Source of the DNA: Treponema sp.
Lineage (GTDB): Bacteria > Spirochaetota > Spirochaetia > Treponematales > Treponemataceae
DNA: 64,000 nucleotides
Direction: 5' to 3'
Assembly: GCA_017534445.1 (NCBI GenBank)
Contig: JAFXWC010000041.1
Coordinates: forward strand, 41,486 to 105,485
The notes under the pieces were generated by a model. It made no database searches and had not been told where the DNA came from. It saw nothing but the letters and a program-made list of their open reading frames with translations. Below are positions 34,570-42,960 of this stretch, piece by piece (within the stretch, counting starts at the first letter, position 1; every line of letters begins with the position of its first letter). A program made the translations under genes and the position numbers.

Positions 34570-35084
34570 TTTCTGGGTTTTAAACTCCGAGCTTTATAAA
34601 GTTTTCGCCACAATAACAATATTACTATGCAGATAGTTTTATTGCTACCACCAAATAATTTTGGGGCGTTGTCCGCTTGCGCTACCGAGTTTCTGCGAAA
34701 CTAGCGGGATTTTATCTGTTAACAAAAAAACATGCCAGCAGGCGTTGTCCGCACGCTGCGCGTGCTACCGAGTTACTCCGTAACTCGCGGGATTCATTTG
34801 CTTCCCCCAAATAATTTTGGGGCGTTGCGGGGCTTTGCAAAGGGATTGCCCCGCAGAGGGGGTAGCGGAAGACACGACAAAGCGGAGCAAATGACGGAAG
34901 TGGCGTGTCGGAGGGGACTTTATTTTGTATTGCCACAGACCATGAATCAAGTTCAGGGTGACGGTTGCTAGCTTAGTGAACTTGCCACTTACGGCATTTG
35001 AGGAGCGACTCGGGGCTGGAGCGAGGGGGAGACTTCCCCCTCCTTGGCACAGCTTCCAGCGGACTTCCCCCCTTGGCATATTTT
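34570..35084. other. Gene-free gap with tandem hairpin repeats
   Basis: CAAATAATTTTGGGGCGTTG occurs at 34652-34671 and again at 34808-34827. Between them a GTCCGC...GCTACCGAGTT...GCGGGATT unit occurs twice (near 34671 and 34746). The second unit has AGTTTC-TGC-GAAACT replaced by GAGTTAC-TCC-GTAACTC, so the stem is kept by paired changes. The rest is GC-rich repeat-like sequence with no supported gene. Confidence 0.6.
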
Positions 35085-36191
35085 TTATTTTATTAGCATG
35101 CAGTCGCCGTAGGAGAAGAAGCGGTATTTTTGTTCGACGGCTTTTTGGTAGGCTTTCATGATGTTGTCCCGCCCCGCAAAGGCGCTTACCAGCATGATGA
35201 GGGTTGATTCGGGGGTGTGGAAATTTGTGAACATTTGGTCTACCACTTTGAATTTGTAGCCGGGGTACATGAAGATGTTTGTGCCTGCGGTTCCTGCCCT
35301 TACGATGCCGTTTTGGTCTGCGGCGCTTTCCAGTGTGCGGACGCTTGTTGTTCCTACTGCGAGGATTGGCCTGCCCTCTTTTTTGGCGGCGTTGATTTTG
35401 TCTGCCACGCTTGGGGGCACGGTGTAGTATTCAAGGTGCATTTTGTGTTCTTCTATGTTTTGGGCTCTTACCGGGAGGAAGGTTCCTAGTCCTACGTGCA
35501 ATGTTATCCATTCAAGGTCTATGCCCTTCTGCTTTAGTTTGTCCAGAACCGGCTGGGTAAAGTGGAGGCCTGCGGTTGGGCAGGCTGCGCTTCCTGTTTC
35601 TTTTGCGTAGATTGTCTGGTAGCGTTCGCTGTCCGTGTCGTCGTCTTCGCGGCGGATGTAGGGCGGGAGCGGTATGTGTCCGTTGCGCTCAAACCATTTT
35701 TCGTCCAGGGGGAAGGGAAACTTTATTGTGCGGAATTCGGTTCCGTCGTCGTTTTGGTTAAGGACGATTGTTCCTTCGCTGCCGTCTGCAAAGCGGTAGG
35801 TGTTGCCGACTTTTACTTTTTTGGCTCCCTTTACCATTGTGTTCCATTCGCAGGAAGGGCTGTCGGGGCTGGCGGTGGAACTGCTGGCTGAGCTTGTGGC
35901 GGTGGAAGAGTCGGCGGTAGGAGAAGATGCCATTGGATTAAGGAACATGAACTCCTGTTCGCGGCCGGTGTCCGTTTTTATTCCGTAGCAGCGGCTTCTT
36001 CTTACGCGGCTGTTGTTAAAAATCATGAGGGTGCCTTTTTCCACCAAGTCCGGGAGTTCTGCCATTAGGTGGTGCTCTACGATTCCGCTTTCTTTTCCCA
36101 AGAGCATAAGGCGGTCGTCTCCCCTTTTTCCTGATGGGCGCTGCGCAATGAGTTCCTGTGGCAAGTCAAAATAAAAGTCGCTGGTCTTCAT
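35085..36191 (-). CDS. queA: S-adenosylmethionine:tRNA ribosyltransferase-isomerase
   Basis: Transfers and isomerises the ribosyl part of SAM onto preQ1-modified tRNA, giving epoxyqueuosine. 368 residues. Family landmarks: [12 protein letters not shown] at the N-terminus, [39 protein letters not shown] and [19 protein letters not shown] 30-residue Ser/Ala/Thr/Pro-rich insertion (about 87-116, between LNPMA and CEWNTM) is unusual. The start overlaps the end of ruvB by 26 nt. Confidence 0.95.
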   Translation of the reverse strand: MKTSDFYFDLPQELIAQRPSGKRGDDRLMLLGKESGIVEHHLMAELPDLVEKGTLMIFNNSRVRRSRCYGIKTDTGREQEFMFLNPMASSPTADSSTATSSASSSTASPDSPSCEWNTMVKGAKKVKVGNTYRFADGSEGTIVLNQNDDGTEFRTIKFPFPLDEKWFERNGHIPLPPYIRREDDDTDSERYQTIYAKETGSAACPTAGLHFTQPVLDKLKQKGIDLEWITLHVGLGTFLPVRAQNIEEHKMHLEYYTVPPSVADKINAAKKEGRPILAVGTTSVRTLESAADQNGIVRAGTAGTNIFMYPGYKFKVVDQMFTNFHTPESTLIMLVSAFAGRDNIMKAYQKAVEQKYRFFSYGDCMLIK

Positions 36192-37419
36192 TAAAATTCT
36201 TTTCCTTTGGGGTAAGCCCCAGATGTTTGTATGCTTTTTCGGTTACGATTCGGCCTCTTGGGGTGCGCTGTAAAAGTCCGCACTGGATGAGGTATGGCTC
36301 GTAGTAGTCTTCCAAGGTGTCCTGCCCTTCTCCGATGGAGATTGCAAGCGTGTCGGCACCCACAGGCCCTCCGCCAAAATTATTTATTATGCTAAGAAGA
36401 ATCTGGCGGTCGGCGTATTCAAGGCCAAGTGAGTCTATGCCAAGCTTTTTAAGCCCTTCTTCTACGATTGACTTTGTGATTATTCCCTTTCCCTGAACCT
36501 GGGCAAAGTCCCTCATTCTGCGCAAGACCCTGTTTGTAACGCGGGGAGTTCCCCTTGAGCAGTCTGCCATAAGGAGGGCGGCGTCTTCTTTTACGCTTAC
36601 GTTCAGTATCTTTGACGAGCGGTGGATAATGGAGGCAAGCTCTTCGCGGCTGTAGTAGTTGAAGCGCTGTATTATTCCAAAGCGGGAAATTAGCGGGGAG
36701 CTTACCATGCCGGCCTTTGTCGTGGCACCGACCAGGGTAAAGTGCGGTATTGGTATGCGGACAGTGCGGGCTGCGGCACCCTGTCCTATTACCCAGTCAA
36801 GCTCGTAGTCTTCCATTGCTATGTAGAGCATTTCTTCTATTGCGGGCTTTAGGCGGTGGATTTCGTCTATGAAGAATACGGTTCTTGGCGTTATGGTGGA
36901 AAGGATTCCTGCCAAGTCTTTTGGCTTGTCCAGGGCCGGGGCGCTTGTTACCTTAAAGTCTGCACCAAGTTCGCAGGCGGTTATCTGGGCAAGGGTTGTC
37001 TTTCCAAGTCCGGGCGGACCAATCAAAAAGAGGTGGTCCAAGGCTTCCTGCCTTTTTCTGGCTGCGTCTATGAAAACGCCGAGGTTTTCTTTTATTGCGC
37101 TTTGTCCAAGGAATTCCGAAAGGGACTTTGGCCTTAGGGAAGAATCCTGTGCATCATCTACAGAAGAAAGGTCTGCCCTTACTATGCGGGTCTGGGGCTG
37201 GGCGGCTGCATTTGCCCCGGAAACTGCACCTGCACCACCCATGTCATCTGAGCTAGAGGAAGAGGCATTTTGTGCGCGGACAATCTTTGTCTTACCGGCA
37301 CTTTCCTTTGCTACGTTTGCGCTGGCCTGGCTTGCAAGCTGGGCAGCTATGTTCATTTCGTCAAGGGTGTCGTCTGTTTTTCTTGTATATGATGTCTTGT
37401 GAGTTACGCTTTTATTCAT
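36166..37419 (-). CDS. ruvB: Holliday junction branch-migration ATPase RuvB
   Basis: AAA+ motor of the RuvAB complex. Walker [10 protein letters not shown], Walker B FIDEIHR, sensor GATTKAG, arginine finger region SRFGI and the C-terminal winged helix ([16 protein letters not shown]). 417 residues against about 340 usual: the extra 80 N-terminal residues are low-complexity Ala/Ser/Asp with two similar segments ([12 protein letters not shown] and [10 protein letters not shown]). An internal start is possible but no better ribosome site is evident. Lies between ruvA and queA in one operon. Confidence 0.95.
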   Translation of the reverse strand: MNKSVTHKTSYTRKTDDTLDEMNIAAQLASQASANVAKESAGKTKIVRAQNASSSSSDDMGGAGAVSGANAAAQPQTRIVRADLSSVDDAQDSSLRPKSLSEFLGQSAIKENLGVFIDAARKRQEALDHLFLIGPPGLGKTTLAQITACELGADFKVTSAPALDKPKDLAGILSTITPRTVFFIDEIHRLKPAIEEMLYIAMEDYELDWVIGQGAAARTVRIPIPHFTLVGATTKAGMVSSPLISRFGIIQRFNYYSREELASIIHRSSKILNVSVKEDAALLMADCSRGTPRVTNRVLRRMRDFAQVQGKGIITKSIVEEGLKKLGIDSLGLEYADRQILLSIINNFGGGPVGADTLAISIGEGQDTLEDYYEPYLIQCGLLQRTPRGRIVTEKAYKHLGLTPKEKNFNEDQRLLF

Positions 37420-37430
37420 GGCCGCATCTC

Positions 37431-38048
37431 CTAGGCAAGCTCAACAATTGCCTGGCGGAAAACATATTCTTCTTTCTGAACCTGGCTTTGCGAGGTAAAA
37501 GAGGGGTCTTCGGCAAGTCTTCCGGCTATCTTTGCAACGGCGGCTTCGGCAGTCTTTTTGTCGTAGCCCATGTTGGAAAGCGCAAGGGCAACGTCTGCAA
37601 ATGGAAGTGCGTCTTTTTTGGGCAGGGACACAGATGAATCCTCCGACAAAGAAAGCTTCCCCTTTAGCGCAAGGAGCATCTTTCCGGCGGTCTTTTTTCC
37701 AACGCCCGGCACTTTCTGCAGGCGGTCCACGTCCCCGCTTTCAAGAACGGATGCAAGGTCTGCGGCAGAAATGTTGCTCATTATTTTTACCGCACCCTTT
37801 GGCCCAATCCCGTCAACTTTTAGTAGGTTTTGGAAAAGTTCCCTGTCGCTTTCGGAGGCAAAACCGTAGAGGTTCATAAGAGTGTCCGTATGCTGGAGCC
37901 AGGTGTAGACACGGCCTTCCTGTCCTACAGGCGGAATGTCAAGGAGAGAGCTTTCTGGAACCGTAAGCTCCCATTCAATTCCGTGGGTGTCTATGCATAA
38001 TTTTTGAGGGCCTTTAAAAGTGATGGTGCCTGTAAAACTGTTGAACAT
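37431..38048 (-). CDS. ruvA: Holliday junction DNA-binding protein RuvA
   Basis: 205 residues: N-terminal OB domain ([14 protein letters not shown]), two helix-hairpin-helix motifs ([17 protein letters not shown] and [16 protein letters not shown]), flexible linker and C-terminal three-helix RuvB-binding domain. First gene of ruvA-ruvB-queA. TACAAT lies 6 nt upstream of the ATG with no Shine-Dalgarno sequence, so the operon mRNA seems leaderless. Confidence 0.95.
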   Translation of the reverse strand: MFNSFTGTITFKGPQKLCIDTHGIEWELTVPESSLLDIPPVGQEGRVYTWLQHTDTLMNLYGFASESDRELFQNLLKVDGIGPKGAVKIMSNISAADLASVLESGDVDRLQKVPGVGKKTAGKMLLALKGKLSLSEDSSVSLPKKDALPFADVALALSNMGYDKKTAEAAVAKIAGRLAEDPSFTSQSQVQKEEYVFRQAIVELA

Positions 38049-38054
38049 GAGGCC

Positions 38055-38083
38055 ATTGTAGCAAAAAAAGCGACTGTTTGCAA
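38055..38083 (-). promoter_or_regulatory. Promoter of ruvA-ruvB-queA (leaderless)
   Basis: TTGCAA (38078-38083), 17-nt spacer, TACAAT (38055-38060), 6 nt, ATG. Confidence 0.78.
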
Positions 38084-38095
38084 TGAGAAAGGTGC

Positions 38096-38125
38096 GGCAA
38101 CTTTTTTAACGTTAAAAAAGTTGCC
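38096..38125. promoter_or_regulatory. Perfect 30-bp palindrome upstream of the ruvA promoter
   Basis: GGCAACTTTTTTAAC (38096-38110) is followed without gap by its exact reverse complement (38111-38125). It sits 12 nt upstream of the ruvA -35 box. Could be an operator or a bidirectional terminator. Confidence 0.5.
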
Positions 38126-38484
38126 TACTCCGAAGCGAGGGTTTCCCCGCCCCTTAAACCCCACCCTTTCCCGGCACGGCTTAGGGCTAACGCCCTAAGA
38201 ACCCAGTTTTTATCTTTTACGGTTATTTCTCAGTTAACATACTCTTTTATTTTTCAAATATTTACGCTTGCGTCTGTGGACTTTGCCGCCCCCTGTTTTT
38301 ACAAGAAACGGCCTTCCGCGGCACACATACACCTTAGCAAGGACATGCTGTGTACTCGAAGGATGTTTTCCGGTCTTTTTCGCATAGGAAAAATAAACGA
38401 AGCTGTTTTCATTGCATTTTTTTTACTGCCACGCAGTACTTCACTCTGAACTTGCTTCAAGGGCTTTATACGCACCAGTCCCCG
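38126..38484. other. Gene-free gap
   Basis: Contains a hairpin TTAGGGC-TAAC-GCCCTAA near 38170-38187. On the minus strand an open frame with a Lys/Arg-rich end (KVHRRKRKYLKNKRVC) lies at about 38238-38420, but it has no start codon and is closed upstream by a stop, so it is left unannotated. Confidence 0.5.
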
Positions 38485-40026
38485 CTACTCAAGCTGCTTA
38501 AAGTTCTTCATAAGCGCAAGGAAGGTTGAGATGTGGTTCTTTGTACGCTTAAGAAGGGGAAGGCAGCCGTTCTCGAATTTGTTGTTAAGCTCGTCCCAGT
38601 TGGAAATAAGGTCGAACGTTCCGTGGCTTCTTTCGTGAATCAGCTCGTCGTAGAAGACAAGAATCTTCTGCAGTGCCTTTAGGGACCGGTCTATTATAGC
38701 CCTAACCTTCATGTTGATTGAATCAATCTCCATGTTAAAGTTTGCAACAACGGAATCATTCACACCAAGGCGAAGGTAAAGCGAGTTGAGCTTGTAGCCC
38801 TCCGCAAACTTTGTGTCCAGCTTTGTGTCTAGCTCCGTAACGGCAGACTGCATCTCGTTAAGCTCGTGGTAAAGGCTGGTAAAATCAGAAATATAGTTCT
38901 GGCGGTTGCACTGGGCAACAATCTCAAAATTCTCTATAAATTTTGTAAATTCGTCGCGGAAATAAAGGGCAAAGAAGGAATTCAGGTAGAGGAAGGCGTT
39001 GCAGTGCTCAAAGCAGTGGGCCTCGCTCTCCACGTACTTCTCGTTTTCCTTTGCATTATAGAACTTGAGCGGAACAAGTGCGTGGCCTGCAAAAACATCG
39101 TCAACAAGCTTCTTCTGGCTTTCTATAACCCTCTTGTGGTGAATCTCTTCCACCGTAGAGCGGAATTCCTGGTAAATACCTTCAAGATAAGGCTTTACAA
39201 TATTTTTGGAAGAAGTGTTTTCCTGGAGATCTGCATCCGGGTCATGGCTAACAAGCTTTACCATGCCAACAAAGACGCGGTTGTTTTCCATAGAATGAAG
39301 GACTGCAATCTGCTGCTTAAGGCGCAAAAATGCCTGGTCTTCTATGCCGGAAAGCTTTTTTAGAAAGTCAAAGACATTGCCCCAGTCCTGAATGCTAAGC
39401 AAAAGGGAGGTTGCGGTAAGGAAGTCCATCACAAATTCCTTCATGTACGCGGTGGGAACAGAGTCAAAGTGTGGAAGCTCCTCAAAGGAATTTTCCCTAA
39501 AGACCCCGTGGAATTTACGGAGGCCCGCATAATAGTCAATAACGCAGAACTGCTTTAAAAGCACAAGGGCGTTATAGGTGTTGTTAATCTCACCGGCACG
39601 CTCATTTTCCAGACCGTCGCGGAGGGCTACAAAGAAATTCATCCCCTGCTCGGCAAGGCTCTTAAGCTCTATCTTGGTGGCAAGAACCTGAATGCTTTGG
39701 GAAGAAAGTTTTGCAACAAGCTCGTGCTGGTCAGTATCAAGAGAATAGTTCAGAATCTGGGCCGCATAAAATTCGTCCTGGGTGTTCTGGATAAAAAATT
39801 CGCGGAATGGTGCCACCGCCGCATAAACCTGATATACAAACTTTGCAAACTGAGCGTTAATCAAATCTTTTTTTAAATTGAAGAATTTATATCCCGACTT
39901 GTTAAGCTGCTTCTGTATTGATTTTAAAGCTTTTGCCCCTTTATTTGCCGCTCCAACCTCGTGTCCGACAATAAAACTCAAAAGGCGCATAAAAAATCCG
40001 GATTTTACTTGTTTTTCTTCTGACAT
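38485..40026 (-). CDS. Conserved spirochaete protein, probably DUF5312
   Basis: 513 residues, almost wholly helical, no signal peptide or membrane span. From memory it resembles the DUF5312 proteins found across Treponema; function unknown. The N-terminal 60 residues are basic (GAKALKSIQKQLNKSG), the C-terminal third is coiled-coil-like. CATAAT is 6 nt upstream of the ATG, again a leaderless layout. Confidence 0.6.
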   Translation of the reverse strand: MSEEKQVKSGFFMRLLSFIVGHEVGAANKGAKALKSIQKQLNKSGYKFFNLKKDLINAQFAKFVYQVYAAVAPFREFFIQNTQDEFYAAQILNYSLDTDQHELVAKLSSQSIQVLATKIELKSLAEQGMNFFVALRDGLENERAGEINNTYNALVLLKQFCVIDYYAGLRKFHGVFRENSFEELPHFDSVPTAYMKEFVMDFLTATSLLLSIQDWGNVFDFLKKLSGIEDQAFLRLKQQIAVLHSMENNRVFVGMVKLVSHDPDADLQENTSSKNIVKPYLEGIYQEFRSTVEEIHHKRVIESQKKLVDDVFAGHALVPLKFYNAKENEKYVESEAHCFEHCNAFLYLNSFFALYFRDEFTKFIENFEIVAQCNRQNYISDFTSLYHELNEMQSAVTELDTKLDTKFAEGYKLNSLYLRLGVNDSVVANFNMEIDSINMKVRAIIDRSLKALQKILVFYDELIHERSHGTFDLISNWDELNNKFENGCLPLLKRTKNHISTFLALMKNFKQLE

Positions 40027-40032
40027 ATTTCT

Positions 40033-40060
40033 ATTATGCCATATTTTTCTTTAAATTCAA
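40033..40060 (-). promoter_or_regulatory. Promoter of the DUF5312-like gene (leaderless)
   Basis: TTGAAT (40055-40060), 16-nt spacer, CATAAT (40033-40038), 6 nt, ATG. Confidence 0.65.
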
Positions 40061-40560
40061 GGGATTTTTAAATTTTTTGGGCGGCACTCGGCCTTCAGAA
40101 TAACAATTAACCGTCACCCTGAACTCGTTTCAGGGTCTGTTCCACCATTCATCCATGGTTCGACAAGCTTACCATATTGTATATTCGTTATACTAGTTCG
40201 CGGGAAATCCGGTATGCAAAAAAAGGCGCGGCAGGTGCTGGAAGGGCCCGCCGAAGGCGGGTTGCGGAACGAAGAGGAGCAATGGAGGCGAATGCCGGAA
40301 CCCTGCAAGCGCCACACACAGGAAATGCCCGGCAGCAAAGAAGCAGTCGGACAGCAAAGCCCAGCGCCGCCATACAAAAAACACGGGAATCAATTTTGGG
40401 CTCCGCTCCCAGGTAAATACGTCTGATAAACCCGCTGTGTCGCGGAATAGGAAATTAAACTCACTGCGTTCGTTCCGCTCCAATGCGTGTTTTCAGCCGT
40501 ATTTGCCTTCCGCTGCGCCCAAAATTGATTCCCAGCTTTTTGGCATAGTAAGTAAGGAAA
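40061..40560. other. Gene-free gap with dispersed repeats
   Basis: Begins with a CACCCTGAA-CTCG-TTTCAGGGT hairpin (a widespread palindromic element type), then a type-1 copy. No supported gene. Confidence 0.6.
40224..40310 (+). repeat. Type-1 dispersed repeat, copy 4
   Basis: GGTGCTGGAAGGGCCCGCC, CCCGC/GCGGG stem, GCAATGGAGGCGAATGCCGG and ACCCTGCAAGC match the family. Confidence 0.72.
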
Positions 40561-40570
40561 AACTTTCCAC

Positions 40571-40599
40571 TTGTAAATTCACTTCAATAATAGTAGAAT
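40571..40599 (+). promoter_or_regulatory. Promoter of pta
   Basis: TTGTAA, 17-nt spacer, TAGAAT; about 50 nt of leader, with AGAGG before the ATG. Confidence 0.65.
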
Positions 40600-40657
40600 A
40601 CATTCAACGGACATTCCGCAAAAATTTACCAAAACTTTTACTTTAGAGGCATAAATT

Positions 40658-41695
40658 ATGAATTTTGTTGAAGAAATGAAAAACAAAGCCAAGGAATACC
40701 AGAATTCGCTGGTTCTTCCCGAAGGTACCGAGGAGCGCACCGTACAGGCTGCCGCAAAGATTGTTAAGGAAAAGCTTGCAAAGACTGTTACCCTGCTTGG
40801 AAAAAAGGCTGATGTAGAAAAGGTTGCCGCAGAAAAGGGCGTTTCCCTTGAAGGAATCAGCGTAATTGACCCCGCTTCGTCTGAATGGCTTGAAGAATTT
40901 GGAAAGGAATATTTTGAGCTCCGCAAGGGCAAGGTTAACAAGAAGACCGGTGAGGCAGAAGTTCCCGATGTTGAGGCTGGAAAGGCTTACATGCTAAAAG
41001 ACCCGCTAAGCTTTGGCGCAATGATGGTCCGCACAGGAAAGGCAAACGCAATGGTTTCCGGTGCCTTGAGCGCAACGGCAGACCTTCTCCGCGCAGGCCT
41101 TAAGGTAATCGGTACAGCCCCAGGAACAAAGACCGCATCTTCTTGCTTTGTCATGGACACCCACAACAAGAAGTGGGGAAAGGACGGCTACGTTATCTTT
41201 GCAGACTGTGCAGTTAACCCGCGCCCAACAAGTGAGCAGCTGGCAGACATAGCAGTTGATTCCGCAAAGTCTTGCCGCGAGCTTTTGGATGCAGAACCGG
41301 CAGTTGCCCTCCTCTCTTTCTCTTCAAAGGGAAGCGGCGGTAAGCTTGAGGACGTTCTTAAGGTTCAGGAAGCATTCAAGCTTGCTAAGGAAAAGGCACC
41401 AGACCTGCTTTTGGACGGAGAGCTCCAGGCAGATGCGGCCCTTATCCCCGAAGTTACGGCAAGAAAGTCACCTGGTTCACCAATAGAAGGAAAGGTTAAC
41501 ACCCTTATCTTCCCAAGCCTTGAAGCTGGAAACATTGGCTACAAGCTTGTGCAGAGATTTGCTGGCGCAGACGCTTACGGCCCAATCCTACAGGGCTTTG
41601 CAAAGCCAATCAGCGACCTTAGCCGCGGCTGTTCAGTGGAAGAGATTGTGGTAACAAGCGCAATCACCCTTGTACAGGCAGGAAAAATCAGCTGA
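40658..41695 (+). CDS. pta: Phosphate acetyltransferase
   Basis: Converts acetyl-CoA and phosphate to acetyl phosphate and CoA in fermentative acetate formation. 345 residues, the short class made only of the PTA_PTB domain. Landmarks: VLPEGTEERT, GKAYMLKDPLSFGAMMVRTG, DTHNKKWG, DCAVNPRPTSEQLADIA, ALLSFSSKGSG, DGELQADAAL and KVNTLIFPSLEAGNIGYK. No acetate kinase gene is nearby. The last base of its stop overlaps the next ATG. Confidence 0.96.
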   Translation: MNFVEEMKNKAKEYQNSLVLPEGTEERTVQAAAKIVKEKLAKTVTLLGKKADVEKVAAEKGVSLEGISVIDPASSEWLEEFGKEYFELRKGKVNKKTGEAEVPDVEAGKAYMLKDPLSFGAMMVRTGKANAMVSGALSATADLLRAGLKVIGTAPGTKTASSCFVMDTHNKKWGKDGYVIFADCAVNPRPTSEQLADIAVDSAKSCRELLDAEPAVALLSFSSKGSGGKLEDVLKVQEAFKLAKEKAPDLLLDGELQADAALIPEVTARKSPGSPIEGKVNTLIFPSLEAGNIGYKLVQRFAGADAYGPILQGFAKPISDLSRGCSVEEIVVTSAITLVQAGKIS

Positions 41696-42960
41696 TGGTT
41701 GTAAAATCAACAAAAACGGCGGTGCTGGGGCTAATGGGGCTTGCCCTTTCCCTTGCGCTGTCACTGGCAATATCATCATGTGCAACGACCGGCGGCAAAA
41801 ACCCAAAGGGTTTGGCTTCCGGCCACGGCAAAGACTACTACAACACTCACTTTGCAGACGGCACAACAATTGTAAATTCAAAAAGTGCATTCGACTCAGA
41901 GGATTCCATCCTTTTAACCTTTGCGGGAGACATAATGGCCCATACGCCAAACTGGTCCAAGGGCAACTTTCCCCGCATCTACAGGGACATTGAGGCCTTG
42001 ATTAAGGAAAGCCCCCTCACTTTTGCGAATCTGGAGACACCGGTTGCGGAAAACCGTCCCTTCTCCAACTACCCTGCATTCAACGTGCACGGAGACTATG
42101 CCCAGGCAGCAATAGACGCAGGATTCAACGTCTTTAGCCTTGCCAACAACCACACCAATGACCAGGGTCTGAACGGAATCCAGCAGACAAAGAAATACTT
42201 TGACGCAAAGATAGAAGCAACAAAGGGAAGCGACCGTCCTGTTTACGCGGCAGGTCTTAAGGAAAGGCAGAACGGCCCCTGGAGCTACCAGGTAATAGAA
42301 AGCGGCAACTGGAAGATTCTTTTCGTTGCTGTTACAGAAATCCTCAACAGCCCAACCTGCTCTTCCTACATAGACTTTCTTGTTCCCAACAGCAAGAACC
42401 GCAGCATATTTATAGAAGACATGAAGGCTTTAAGAAAGGCCCACCCTTGCGACATATTCGTTGTAAGCATACACTGCTCCGACCCGGAGTACATCTTTAC
42501 AATAAGAAGCAGCCAGAAAAACTTCTACCACGAGCTTTTAAATGCCGGCGCGGACGTAATCTGGTGCAACCACCCCCACGTCTCCAAGGACTGGGAAGTC
42601 GTGGCGGATTCTGGAAACGTTCCCCGCAAGATTATCTTCTATTCTATGGGCAACACAATCAGCGGGCAAAGGACAAACCCGCAGTTTGCAAAGCCAGACA
42701 CAAACAGGGACTACACCGGTGAAGGATACATAACCCAGGTGAGATTTTTAAAGGACAGCGACTCAAAGCTTTCCATAGCACTTGTAAATCCCGTCATCGT
42801 TACCACATACATTGCCCCCGACCGCTTCTACGAAATCAGGATTCTTGACGACAAGCTAATTGAAAAGCTTAACGCAGAAGGGCAAAAAAGATGGGGCAAC
42901 TACCTAAGAGAGAGAAAAAAACTGATGGAGCAATTTGAAGGAAAAACCCTATGGCAATAG
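41695..42960 (+). CDS. CapA-family lipoprotein (metallophosphatase fold)
   Basis: 421 residues with a lipoprotein signal (LALSLAISSC) and a PGA_cap domain: TFAGDIMAH, FANLETPV, NVHGDYAQAAIDAGFNVFSLANNHTNDQG and later HPHVSKDWEV. CapA/PgsA proteins take part in poly-gamma-glutamate or related surface polymers, but no capB/capC genes are present, so the role here is open. Its last codons overlap the helicase start by 10 nt. Confidence 0.88.
   Translation: MVVKSTKTAVLGLMGLALSLALSLAISSCATTGGKNPKGLASGHGKDYYNTHFADGTTIVNSKSAFDSEDSILLTFAGDIMAHTPNWSKGNFPRIYRDIEALIKESPLTFANLETPVAENRPFSNYPAFNVHGDYAQAAIDAGFNVFSLANNHTNDQGLNGIQQTKKYFDAKIEATKGSDRPVYAAGLKERQNGPWSYQVIESGNWKILFVAVTEILNSPTCSSYIDFLVPNSKNRSIFIEDMKALRKAHPCDIFVVSIHCSDPEYIFTIRSSQKNFYHELLNAGADVIWCNHPHVSKDWEVVADSGNVPRKIIFYSMGNTISGQRTNPQFAKPDTNRDYTGEGYITQVRFLKDSDSKLSIALVNPVIVTTYIAPDRFYEIRILDDKLIEKLNAEGQKRWGNYLRERKKLMEQFEGKTLWQ

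Noticed and set aside
38238..38420. Minus-strand frame ending KVHRRKRKYLKNKRVC
   Set aside because: No start codon follows the upstream stop, so it is not supported as a gene, although the Lys/Arg-rich end looks somewhat protein-like.
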